DNA of 47,983 nucleotides, taken from the NCBI GenBank assembly GCA_039029135.1, contig JBCCGT010000033.1, forward strand, positions 1 to 47,983. The letters are read 5' to 3'. This stretch comes from JALZVT01 sp039029135. Lineage in GTDB: Bacteria; Pseudomonadota; Gammaproteobacteria; Pseudomonadales; Azotimanducaceae. The notes below the pieces were generated by a model that was not told where the DNA came from, did not search any database, and saw only the letters and a program-made list of their open reading frames with translations. The translations under genes and the position numbers were made by a program. Positions 11,412-18,906 of the stretch are shown here, one piece after another (the stretch's first letter is position 1; the number at the start of each line of letters is the position of its first letter).

Positions 11412-12644
11412 ATGGACTTCGCTCTGTTTCCCCACCACATCGCCGAGCTCGCATCGATCGAGGCAAGCGACGACGATCTCACCGCGAAGCTCGCGAGCCA
11501 TGTGGCCGATTATTCGCCCGTGGTAGTCCGCGGCGGCGTGGCGGCGGATACGCTTGCGCGGCGGCTCGCGGCAGTCGAGGGGGCGTCTGACCAGGCGGAA
11601 GTGCTCACGCCGCTCGTCGACGACACGCCGCTGTCGTTCACCCTGCTCGGCGCTTCCCAGGGCGGCGACATGGGACTGGGCGAAGATCTGCGACCCAACT
11701 TTCGCAGCGACGATCGCACGACTTCCGCGCGCGACTTTATGCGCTACGCGGCGCGGCTGGCGACCAACCGCACCGGCGAGTGCGCGTATGCCGCATCGAT
11801 TCCGATTCAACGATTCCCCGCGCTCGGTCAACTCATCGATCCGCGCGAGGAGATCGGCGGCCGGCCGCTGTGGCACCGCCAGCTCTGGGCAGGCAGCGGC
11901 GGGCACACCGTCGACCTGCATCATGATCGCCTGCTCAACTTCATCGCCCAGTACGCAGGCCGCAAGCGCGTCACGCTGTTCCCGCCGGATGCGCTGCCGC
12001 ATCTGTATCCCGCGCCACTGCACCGCACCGTCGGCGGCGTGCCGCGCTCGCTGGTAAAAGTGCTGCGCGTGGACGCCGAGCGCTACCCGCGCTTCGAGTC
12101 CGCGCTCGAAAGCGCACGCGTCGTGACGCTGGAGCCCGGCGACGAGCTCTACATACCGCCACTGTGGTGGCACCACGTCGAGAGCGCGGGCTTCAACCTG
12201 ATGGTGAACAGCTGGTATCTCGATACCGCCGCCAACACCGAAGACCAGCTCACCGCGGCTGAGTTCGCCCTGCGCCGCGGCATCGCCCGTACGCACAGTC
12301 TTAAGGTCACCGACGAACTTGCGACGCGCGTGGGCGCAGCGCTCGAGAACGGGCATGCGCACGAGACGCTGCCCACTCCGCTGCCGCCGAAGATTCTGGC
12401 AGCGCTGGATGAGCTGACGAACGCAACGGCGGCGCTGCCCGCACACTGGCAGCGCTGGTACGCCTTGCAAGCGCGCTACTACATCTTGAAGGAGTTCGGC
12501 GATCCCTACCCGACGCTGCCGGGTGCGCTGCGCGAGGTCGCGCGTCACATTCGCTTCGCCCGACCCATCGGCTGGTTGCGCGCGATCGTCGCTTTTCCCG
12601 GCCGGGTTCTGCGTTTCCTGCGCAGGCGCCTCGGCTCAGCGTAG
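11412..12644 (+). CDS. cupin-8/JmjC-like Fe(II)/2-oxoglutarate oxygenase
   Basis: A 410-residue protein with a JmjC-like cupin-8 core. The metal facial triad is visible: H170-x-D172 in VDLHHDRLLN and His254 in IPPLWWHHVES, separated by the family-typical FPPDALPHLYP and LEPGDELYIPP stretches. Such enzymes hydroxylate proteins or small molecules with Fe(II), O2 and 2-oxoglutarate. The ~100-residue N-terminal part and ~140-residue C-terminal part (ending in a basic RFLRRRL) are not assignable. The ATG at 11412 is the natural start, although no strong ribosome-binding site is seen. It is divergent from the methyltransferase and convergent with the P450 gene (12662), 17 bases away. Confidence 0.8.
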   Translation: MDFALFPHHIAELASIEASDDDLTAKLASHVADYSPVVVRGGVAADTLARRLAAVEGASDQAEVLTPLVDDTPLSFTLLGASQGGDMGLGEDLRPNFRSDDRTTSARDFMRYAARLATNRTGECAYAASIPIQRFPALGQLIDPREEIGGRPLWHRQLWAGSGGHTVDLHHDRLLNFIAQYAGRKRVTLFPPDALPHLYPAPLHRTVGGVPRSLVKVLRVDAERYPRFESALESARVVTLEPGDELYIPPLWWHHVESAGFNLMVNSWYLDTAANTEDQLTAAEFALRRGIARTHSLKVTDELATRVGAALENGHAHETLPTPLPPKILAALDELTNATAALPAHWQRWYALQARYYILKEFGDPYPTLPGALREVARHIRFARPIGWLRAIVAFPGRVLRFLRRRLGSA

Positions 12645-12661
12645 GCGCAACCGTCGCCGCA

Positions 12662-13855
12662 TCACTGCTGACGAAAGCCCAGCGGCATGCGCTGGATGCC
12701 GGAGATGAAGTTCGAGGCCAGCCACGACGGCGGCTCGAGCAATTTGAAGTCGGCCATGCGCGCCATGATCTCATCGAACATCGCATCGATCTCGACGCGC
12801 GCGATGTGCTGGCCGAGACACACGTGGGTGCCGGTGCCGAAGGCGATCTGGGCGTTGTCGCCGCGCGCCAGATCCATGCGCAGCGGGTCCTCGAAGCGAC
12901 GCGGATCGATGTTGGCAGCCGCGAAGTAGCGCACGACCTTGTCGCCCGCCTTGATCGTCTGGCCATGACGCTCGTGATCGGCGAGCGCGGTGCGGCGAAA
13001 ATAGATCACCGGGCTGACGACCCGCAGCAGCTCTTCCCGCGCGATCCCACGCGCGGCGGTGTCCGCGGCGCGAAACGCGTGCAGCGTGTCCGGGCTGCCG
13101 ATCATCTCGTTGAGCCCGCCAGCCAGCAGGTTGCGCGTGGTGTCGCCGCCCGCGTCGATCAGCAGCATGAAGAATAGCTGGAAGTCCTGCTCGTCCAGCC
13201 GCTCGCCGTCGAGTTCGGCGTGCACGATTTGGCTCGCCAGATCATCCGCGGGCGTTTCCAGTTTGCGCCGGTAGACCTCGCTGGCGTAGCCGAACATCTG
13301 GCCAATTGCCTGCGCCTGCGCCCCCGGCGGCAGCGCGTCGCGCGCGGTGTGGATGATTTCGGTGAGCTTGTACAGCTCGCGCCCATCGTCGAGCGGCAGG
13401 CCCATCAGCTCGGCGATGAAATAGGACGGCAGCTCGCCCGCGATGTCTGCGACGAAATCGCACTCGCCGCGTTCGATCACGCGATCGACGATCTGCTTCG
13501 ACAGCTCGCGCGCGCGCGGCGCGAGCTGTGCGGCCGGTCCCTTCGTAAACGACTTGGCGATAATGCGCCGAAACTGCGTGTGCTGCGGCGGATCCATCAT
13601 CAGCATCATCTTGTGCGCGTCCTGCGCGGGCATCTCGGAGAGCTCCGGATCGTCGAGCATGACCGTCGGCTCGGACGAGTACAGATCTGAGCGACGCCCG
13701 ATCTCCGCCACGTCGTCGTAGCGGGTCAGCACCCAAAATCCCGGACCTTCGGCTTCCTCGTGCCAATAGCAGGGCGCCTCATCCTGCAGGTGGCGGTACA
13801 GCTCGCGGGGATGCCCCGCCGCGAAGGTTGCGGGGTCCGTCAGGTCGATGTGCAC
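12662..13855 (-). CDS. cytochrome P450
   Basis: A 397-residue soluble bacterial class I P450 monooxygenase. I-helix AGGDTT at 235-240, ExxR at 275-278, and haem-binding FGTGTHVCLG with Cys346. The stretch MMDPPQHTQFRRIIAKSFT is typical of bacterial P450s of the CYP124/125/142-like group that act on sterol or branched lipid substrates, but assignment to a family by eye is uncertain. Start is GTG at 13855; no closer alternative fits the usual P450 N-terminus. No ferredoxin or ferredoxin reductase lies within the window, so electrons must come from elsewhere. It is preceded on the same strand by the copper monooxygenase gene with a 51-base gap. Confidence 0.92.
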   Translation of the reverse strand: MHIDLTDPATFAAGHPRELYRHLQDEAPCYWHEEAEGPGFWVLTRYDDVAEIGRRSDLYSSEPTVMLDDPELSEMPAQDAHKMMLMMDPPQHTQFRRIIAKSFTKGPAAQLAPRARELSKQIVDRVIERGECDFVADIAGELPSYFIAELMGLPLDDGRELYKLTEIIHTARDALPPGAQAQAIGQMFGYASEVYRRKLETPADDLASQIVHAELDGERLDEQDFQLFFMLLIDAGGDTTRNLLAGGLNEMIGSPDTLHAFRAADTAARGIAREELLRVVSPVIYFRRTALADHERHGQTIKAGDKVVRYFAAANIDPRRFEDPLRMDLARGDNAQIAFGTGTHVCLGQHIARVEIDAMFDEIMARMADFKLLEPPSWLASNFISGIQRMPLGFRQQ

Positions 13856-13906
13856 GATCGTCTCGGTCAGATGGCTCGGTGGGCGCCCGGCTGCAGCAGC
13901 CAGAGA

Positions 13907-15691
13907 TTAGCGACCCGCGTTGGCGCGCGCGCCGCGCAGCATCGCGGTTCGCTCGCCCGGTGTGATCACGCGGTAGCTGATCGCGCCAAACAGCATCTCG
14001 TCCCAGCTCTGCTCGCCCCAGGGCACATCGCGGTCTGGGTCCGGATTGGCGGGATTGGTTGCCGAGTTATCCCACGAGGTGCGATGCACGATCGTCGTGC
14101 CGGCCGGCAGGAAGCGCGGCTGCGCGAGCTGATAGTCGGTCTGCCAGTTGAAGTCGTAATTCGGCACGCTGAGCAGCAGCTCATCCCGGCCGTCCGCGAA
14201 CACCGCGCGAAACTCGCTGGCCTTGCCGCGAAAGTGCGCGTGCGGCAGCAGGCTATACACCATCACATCGTCCGTCAGCGTGCGCCGTGCCGTTTCGGCA
14301 TGACCGTTCGAGCGCGCCGGGATCACGATCCGGCGATTCATCAGCACGAGATTTTCCAGTTCGTGTTCGGGGCGCGCGTCGTACAGATACAGGCCAAAGC
14401 GCGAGCTGTCTGTCGCCGGCTTGCCGTAAGCGGTGTAGTGCATTTGAAATACGATCTCTGCTTCTTTAGGCAGAAACGTGCCCGTGCCTGCAGGAAAGGG
14501 CTCCGCCACGCTGCCGGGCACGTAGCCGCCGAGGCTGCCGCCGTTGCGGCGATTGACGCGGCCGTTCTCGTCACGCACATAAAACGACGTAATGACGTGA
14601 TGCAGGGCCTTGCGATCGCCGGGCAGGATGTCGACGGCGCGCACCCAGGCGTCGCGTCCGAGCGGGTTTTTCACGCGCTGATACTGATAGGGCACGGTGC
14701 CGGTCGCAGGCACTTCGTGGGACGGAATATCGATCACGACGTCCGGCTCGCCGAGCGCCCATTCGGGCCAGGCGCGCTCGTCCGTCGTCAGCGGATCGGG
14801 GCCTTCGCCACGCATCGCGCCGGCCTCGATCCAGTGCACCAGCCGCGCCTGCTCGGCGCTCGACAGGGAACGGTCGTTACTGAAACTGCCGACGTGCGGA
14901 TCGGCGTGCCAGGGCGGCATGCGCTGCGTGCGCACGACCTCGCGAATCATGGGGGCAAATCCGCGCACCATGTCATAGCCGGTCATGGCCCAGGAACCGA
15001 TGCCACCCTCGCGATGGCAGCTCACGCACTTGTCGCGCAGCAGCGGAGCGATGTCCTTCGAATAGGAAATGCTGGCGTGGCTCGCCTTCAGCTTGCGTTC
15101 CGGAAAGTTGATCAAACAGCCGATGGCACGCGTCGATTTCGTCTCGACCGGCTTGCCCGCAACCATGGCCGCGAGGGCATCGCGCAGGTAGTGGTGCTTG
15201 GCGGCCTGCTTCTGATTCTCGTAAGACAGGCGATCGTCGAGCAGGCCGTGATAGGCGATGGACCAGTCGCTCGGATCGACGACGAACACCTCGCCCGTGC
15301 GCACGAGGCCGAGGGATTCCCCGACGAGCTGGGTGTCGTCGTCCAGCACGGGCAGATCCCAACCAAACTCGGTCACCTCCTTGGCGATCGTGGCACGCGT
15401 GTCCTGCAGATTGGAGTTCAGTCCGAGAAAGGCCACGCCCTGGCGCTCGAACAGCTCGCGCAGCTCGCTGAAGCGCGGCATGGCGTTGCGCACGATTGGG
15501 CACCCGTTGCCCTGCACCAGCACCGCGATCGCCTTCCTGTCCGAGAGGCGGTACAGCTCGTGGGAGGCACCGGTGTGATCGAACAGGCGGAAGTTGTCGA
15601 CCCGATCACCGGGCGCAAGCGCCGCAGCGCCGAGCGACAGTCCCAGAGCGAACGTAGCGAAGAGAAGACGCAGGCAGGCAGCTGAACGCAT
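13907..15691 (-). CDS. redoxin - cytochrome c - PHM-like copper monooxygenase fusion
   Basis: A 594-residue exported protein with three parts. Signal peptide at 1-25. Thioredoxin-fold redoxin at ~27-180 with a single active-site Cys64 in GNGCP. A c-type haem segment at ~205-295 with one CVSCH site (C222, C225, H226) and a possible axial Met258 (RMPPWH). A C-terminal region at ~315-580 resembling the two copper domains of peptidylglycine/dopamine monooxygenases: His364-His365 (ALHHV) and His418 (QMHYTA) as CuH ligands; His484 and His486 (PHAHFRG) and Met566 (DEMLFG) as CuM ligands. All six ligands are present. The logical role is periplasmic oxygenation with an internal haem relay; substrate unknown. 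ATG at 15691 is preferred, since the frame extends upstream without a signal peptide. It is upstream of the P450 gene on the same strand. Confidence 0.85.
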   Translation of the reverse strand: MRSAACLRLLFATFALGLSLGAAALAPGDRVDNFRLFDHTGASHELYRLSDRKAIAVLVQGNGCPIVRNAMPRFSELRELFERQGVAFLGLNSNLQDTRATIAKEVTEFGWDLPVLDDDTQLVGESLGLVRTGEVFVVDPSDWSIAYHGLLDDRLSYENQKQAAKHHYLRDALAAMVAGKPVETKSTRAIGCLINFPERKLKASHASISYSKDIAPLLRDKCVSCHREGGIGSWAMTGYDMVRGFAPMIREVVRTQRMPPWHADPHVGSFSNDRSLSSAEQARLVHWIEAGAMRGEGPDPLTTDERAWPEWALGEPDVVIDIPSHEVPATGTVPYQYQRVKNPLGRDAWVRAVDILPGDRKALHHVITSFYVRDENGRVNRRNGGSLGGYVPGSVAEPFPAGTGTFLPKEAEIVFQMHYTAYGKPATDSSRFGLYLYDARPEHELENLVLMNRRIVIPARSNGHAETARRTLTDDVMVYSLLPHAHFRGKASEFRAVFADGRDELLLSVPNYDFNWQTDYQLAQPRFLPAGTTIVHRTSWDNSATNPANPDPDRDVPWGEQSWDEMLFGAISYRVITPGERTAMLRGARANAGR

Positions 15692-15835
15692 GATCAGTCG
15701 ATCCACAGTGACAAGGCGGTCCCAATATACCATCTGCACCGGGGCCGCCCCGCGAGCGCTGTTTGACCATCGCAGCGCGCGGCGGTACACCCTGTAGGGT
15801 CAGATGAACAGCAACCGCACAGGGAAGATCGCCTC

Positions 15836-16201
15836 ATGACCATGACCGCACAGGAAACCATCGAACGCTTCTGGGAGATTCAGAACGGCGGCGACTACAC
15901 CCAGGTCGTGCCGCTGTTCGCGGACGACGCGGTGGTCGTCGATCCCTTCTACGGCACCTTCACCGGCCGCGAGGCGATCGCCGGCTTCATGGCCAAGATG
16001 GTCGAGGTGATGAGCGCGTCCGACACCCACTTCACGGTCGTCGAGATCGCGGGCGGCGGCGAAGTGGCCTGGGCCCAGTGGATCGCCCACACGCCGCGCG
16101 GCGACATCCCCGGCTGCGGCCTCTACCGCGTCCGCAACGGCCAGCTCACCTATTACAAGGACTACATGAACGCCGCCGAACCCGGCGACGAAAACCCCTG
16201 A
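15836..16201 (+). CDS. NTF2/SnoaL-like small protein
   Basis: A 121-residue cone-fold protein. TIERFWEIQNGGDY followed by VPLFADDAVVVDPFYG and a TGREAIAGFMAKM helix is the usual beginning of the SnoaL-like/NTF2 superfamily, and the C-terminal strands AWAQWIAH and YRVRNGQLTYYKDYM complete it. Members are isomerases, cyclases or accessory proteins; no function can be assigned here. Two ATGs six bases apart (15836 and 15842) could both start it. It is divergent from the copper monooxygenase gene, with ACCCT-GT-AGGGT (15789-15800) as a weak inverted repeat between. Downstream, the gene runs into the hairpin array. Confidence 0.8.
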   Translation: MTMTAQETIERFWEIQNGGDYTQVVPLFADDAVVVDPFYGTFTGREAIAGFMAKMVEVMSASDTHFTVVEIAGGGEVAWAQWIAHTPRGDIPGCGLYRVRNGQLTYYKDYMNAAEPGDENP

Positions 16202-16283
16202 GCAGGTTGTCTTTAACCCGATCCAACAACGTGGCGGGCTTCCGGATCACCCCCACCCCAACCAGCTAGGAGAATCTAGACCA

Positions 16284-16393
16284 TTCCGCGAGAGCGGAAG
16301 CGCCTGCGGACGCAGGCGCAGCCAGCGCTACGCGCTGGCATAAACAGCAAGAAGCGATTGCGGATGCAATCGCAGCCAGCGCAAAGCGCTGGC
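16284..16393. repeat. array of five hairpins, two tandem two-hairpin units
   Basis: Five adjacent inverted repeats lie between convergent genes. H1 is TTCCGC-GAGA-GCGGAA (16284-16299). H2 is GCGCCTGC-GGAC-GCAGGCGC (16300-16319). H3 is GCCAGCGC-TAC-GCGCTGGC (16321-16339). H4 is GCGATTGC-GGAT-GCAATCGC (16354-16373). H5 is GCCAGCGC-AAA-GCGCTGGC (16375-16393). H2+H3 and H4+H5 are two copies of one 54-base unit. H4 differs from H2 at two positions on each arm, and the changes keep pairing. It may act as a bidirectional terminator, a REP-type element or a structured RNA. Confidence 0.75.
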
Positions 16394-16402
16394 GTAAAGA
16401 GA

Positions 16403-16936
16403 CTAAGAAACCTTGCGAACGTCCCCGATCGCGCGCTCGATAATCCCGAACGCGAAATCTGCGTCGCGCCAGTTACCGACGCGCGTCCACTTATTCGGCT
16501 CCAGGTCCTTGTAGTGCTCGAAGAAGTGCTTCAGGCGATCGAGTTCGATCTCCGGAATGTCCTGCCAGCTGTTGACCTTGTCGTAGAGCTTGGACACCTT
16601 CGCTGCGGGCACCGCGAGAATCTTCTCGTCGCCGCCGGCCTCGTCTTCCAGCTCCAGAACGCCGATCACGCGTACAGGCAGCACGGCACCCGGCTGTACC
16701 GGCATGCGGCCCATGACCATGACGTCGATCGGATCGCCGTCGTCCGCCAGCGTGTGCGGTACGAAACCGTAGTTACACGGATAAAACATCGGCGTGTACA
16801 GATAGCGATCGACAAAGATCGCGCCTGAGTCTTTGTCGAATTCGTACTTGATCGGATCGGAGCGCAGGGGCACTTCCACGATCACGTTCAGCTCTACCGG
16901 CGGATTATCGCCGACCGGAATCTTGTCTATGTCCAT
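16403..16936 (-). CDS. ppa: inorganic pyrophosphatase
   Basis: A 177-residue soluble family I pyrophosphatase that hydrolyses PPi to two phosphates in the cytoplasm and drives biosynthetic reactions. Length equals that of the E. coli enzyme. The signature DGDPID (~66-71) is present with further metal ligands around D103, and YPCNYGFVP and the FFEHYKDLE end are typical. The frame opens at a TTG (16954), then ATG 16945, then ATG 16936; the last puts the protein at family length with GGACGAG at suitable distance upstream. The gene stands alone: convergent with the NTF2-like gene across the hairpin array, followed upstream by a gene-poor stretch. Confidence 0.96.
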   Translation of the reverse strand: MDIDKIPVGDNPPVELNVIVEVPLRSDPIKYEFDKDSGAIFVDRYLYTPMFYPCNYGFVPHTLADDGDPIDVMVMGRMPVQPGAVLPVRVIGVLELEDEAGGDEKILAVPAAKVSKLYDKVNSWQDIPEIELDRLKHFFEHYKDLEPNKWTRVGNWRDADFAFGIIERAIGDVRKVS

Positions 16937-17449
16937 GGCACACATCTCGTCCAAGTCTGACCTCGCAGGCTAGACCGACAACTTCGGCGCTGGCGTGATC
17001 AGAATCACAGCCGCCAACTGCGCGAGCCTGCCGGGCTTGCACAGTGCGCCCTACCGCACGGCGTGGCCGGCGCCAGACGGCTGCAGCGATCGCTAAGCGA
17101 TCGTTCGGCCGGCGTCGCCGTTCGGCGCGTGAGGCCGGGTAGTCGGTGGGTTAACGGGCGCGCGAGGATACAGCATGTCGACGAGAAAGGAAGCTCAAGG
17201 CGTCAAACGATCACAGCTTTTGCAGAGCTTTACACGGTCAGCACACGTGCCGCGAAGCGACGCGGGGCGCGGGCTCGCAAATCGGGTGTTGCGGAGATGC
17301 TGGGGCGCAGCTTGGCCGGCCGCGGCGGCCGCTGGATCACGCATCGCCTGTGACGCTCATCCTGTTGCGGGCTACTGAGCGCCGATCGCGCCTGCCGCTC
17401 GGCGCGTGACTTCTACACTTGCTCTCAACCAGCCCGCGGAGTCAGGACG
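16937..17449. other. 513-base stretch without a convincing gene
   Basis: No open frame here has family-like sequence. One possible small ORF starts at 17175 (67 codons, plus strand) with GAGG seven bases before ATG, but its product is Ala/Arg-rich and unlike anything I know. A hairpin CGATCGC-TAA-GCGATCG (17087-17103) is the only clear structure. The region should hold the promoter of ppa (minus) and of the TTG-start gene at 17450 (plus). Confidence 0.5.
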
Positions 17450-18139
17450 TTGAGAGAAGTTTCGCCATCATCGAGAGATTCGTCGTCGCCAGACGTCGAT
17501 GCGACGGAGCTCTGGAGGCCATCCGCAATCGTCGCCGTCACCCTGGTCGTCGTCGCGGCGCTGTGGCTCGCCTTCGTCTGGCAGCAGGTCAACACCCTAA
17601 ACGCCCGCAGCGAACTGTTGAGCGACAACATCGCGGTCAAAGAAAAGCTGCTCGCGCATCACAGTGCGTCACTGGCGAGCATCGGCCACTTCGACCACAA
17701 ACACGAAAGCCAGGGCCTGGCCCTACACACCCGCGTTGTCGGCCCCAGCGTCGTCAACGTCGAGGTGTTCTCACGACCGGTGGACCAAGAGGCAGTCGTC
17801 AGCGCGCTCGGCAGTCTGGACTTTGATACGGACGTCACCGTGCGGCCGCCGAATCCGACCATCCCTGCGGAGACGCGCACGAACGCCATCTGGTACGGCG
17901 CGGAGGTCGGCTCCGAGCAGGTGCGCCGGGTGGCGCTCGCCCTCATGCAGGCCGACGTCGATATCTTCGTGATCGAACCGCTGCCGGAATCGGAGGGCTC
18001 GCCCGAAACGATTCAGGTCGGCTCGCGCCTGTCGGGTCTGCCGCAGAGCCCGTACACGCCCGCGTCGCTGTCGCTCGGTCCCAGCGAGGGCCTGCGCAAG
18101 GTCTACGACCGGCGCCGCCATCGCAACGGCCACAAGTAG
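17450..18139 (+). CDS. single-span membrane protein, unknown
   Basis: A 229-residue protein I do not recognise. A ~22-residue polar N-terminus precedes one membrane helix (~25-43, SAIVAVTLVVVAALWLAFVW), then a short heptad-like stretch (QVNTLNARSELLSDNIAVKEKLL, residues 45-70) and a globular domain, presumably periplasmic, to about residue 185. The end is basic (RRRHRNGHK). Start codon is TTG at 17450 with GGAG eight bases upstream; no ATG or GTG lies near the beginning. Topology suggests a periplasmic domain tethered by a signal anchor. The neighbours (pyrophosphatase, hypothetical protein) give no functional hint. Confidence 0.6.
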   Translation: MREVSPSSRDSSSPDVDATELWRPSAIVAVTLVVVAALWLAFVWQQVNTLNARSELLSDNIAVKEKLLAHHSASLASIGHFDHKHESQGLALHTRVVGPSVVNVEVFSRPVDQEAVVSALGSLDFDTDVTVRPPNPTIPAETRTNAIWYGAEVGSEQVRRVALALMQADVDIFVIEPLPESEGSPETIQVGSRLSGLPQSPYTPASLSLGPSEGLRKVYDRRRHRNGHK

Positions 18140-18197
18140 CCTCGGTTAGCCTCGATGCAGGGCCGCGCGCAACCTGAGGCGCGGCCGATTCTGCGCG

Positions 18198-18830
18198 CTA
18201 GCCATCCGTCAGGGCGGGGTCTCCGGCTTCTGAAGCCATCTCTGCCGTCGCCTCGTTGGCGACAATCGGATCGGTCGACCGCGACGCCGCGGACCTTGTA
18301 AAGGTATCCGGCAGCGCCTGTGCGCAGGCCTGCTTGAGATGTTCGACCGCCAGCCGCAGCCGCTCGGCGCGCAGCGGTCCGTCGGCTCGCAGCAGCACCC
18401 CACCCCTCGCCTGCGGCTCGGCCGCGCCGGTCGCATCCGGGTCGTAGCGCCAGGCACCTTTTACCTGCACGCCGTGCGCCAGGGTGTAGTGCAGCCGATG
18501 CCGTTGCACGGGGCCAAAGCTCGCCACATCCGCCTCGAAGCTGCCGCGCCGACCATCGCGACTGCGCTCGAGTCGCAGACGACAGCCCATGGGGCGCTCG
18601 GCAAGCACCACCGGGCGCAGCCCATGGTAGATCACCGGCTCGCCCTTGATCGTACGCTGGGTGCCCTGTGCCAACAGCTCGCGCTCAATGAACGCAAGCG
18701 TCGCGGCCGGCGTCGGTTCGCTCGCCGCGGCAGGTCCGGAAGGCGCAGCGGGCCCGGCCGCGAGCGACTGCGCGAACAGCAACGTTGCGGCGAGCAGGGG
18801 CCGGGGCAGGCAAGGCGGGACAGCAGACAT
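18198..18830 (-). CDS. exported protein, unknown
   Basis: A 210-residue protein with a signal peptide (hydrophobic 12-24, cleavage likely after SLAAG or the following Ala/Pro stretch), then an Ala/Pro linker to ~45. The remainder has alternating strands (CRLRLERSRDGRRGSFEADVA, broken by turns; RHRLHYTLAHGVQVKGAW) and two Cys, compatible with a small beta-rich periplasmic domain. I recognise no family. It is convergent with the membrane protein gene (58-base gap) and lies downstream of the cardiolipin synthase gene's stop side, with 76 bases between them. Confidence 0.55.
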   Translation of the reverse strand: MSAVPPCLPRPLLAATLLFAQSLAAGPAAPSGPAAASEPTPAATLAFIERELLAQGTQRTIKGEPVIYHGLRPVVLAERPMGCRLRLERSRDGRRGSFEADVASFGPVQRHRLHYTLAHGVQVKGAWRYDPDATGAAEPQARGGVLLRADGPLRAERLRLAVEHLKQACAQALPDTFTRSAASRSTDPIVANEATAEMASEAGDPALTDG

Positions 18831-18906
18831 GCCTGAAGTCTAGTTCGGCCTCGCCGGTGTGCGCGTAGCCGGATTCGACGGGATGAACGTCGCGAACCAG
18901 GGTTTC

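Noticed and set aside
13760..15685. 641-codon plus-strand frame opposite the copper monooxygenase gene
   Set aside because: Antisense shadow rich in Arg, His and Val; the minus-strand frame has all the motifs.
16284..16393. CRISPR array
   Set aside because: The repeated parts are hairpins of different sequence with no constant repeat plus unique spacers, and no cas gene is near.
17063..17378. Two small plus-strand frames (96 and 67 codons) in the gene-poor stretch
   Set aside because: Arg/Ala-rich with no recognisable sequence; only the second has a possible ribosome-binding site. Not enough to call a gene.
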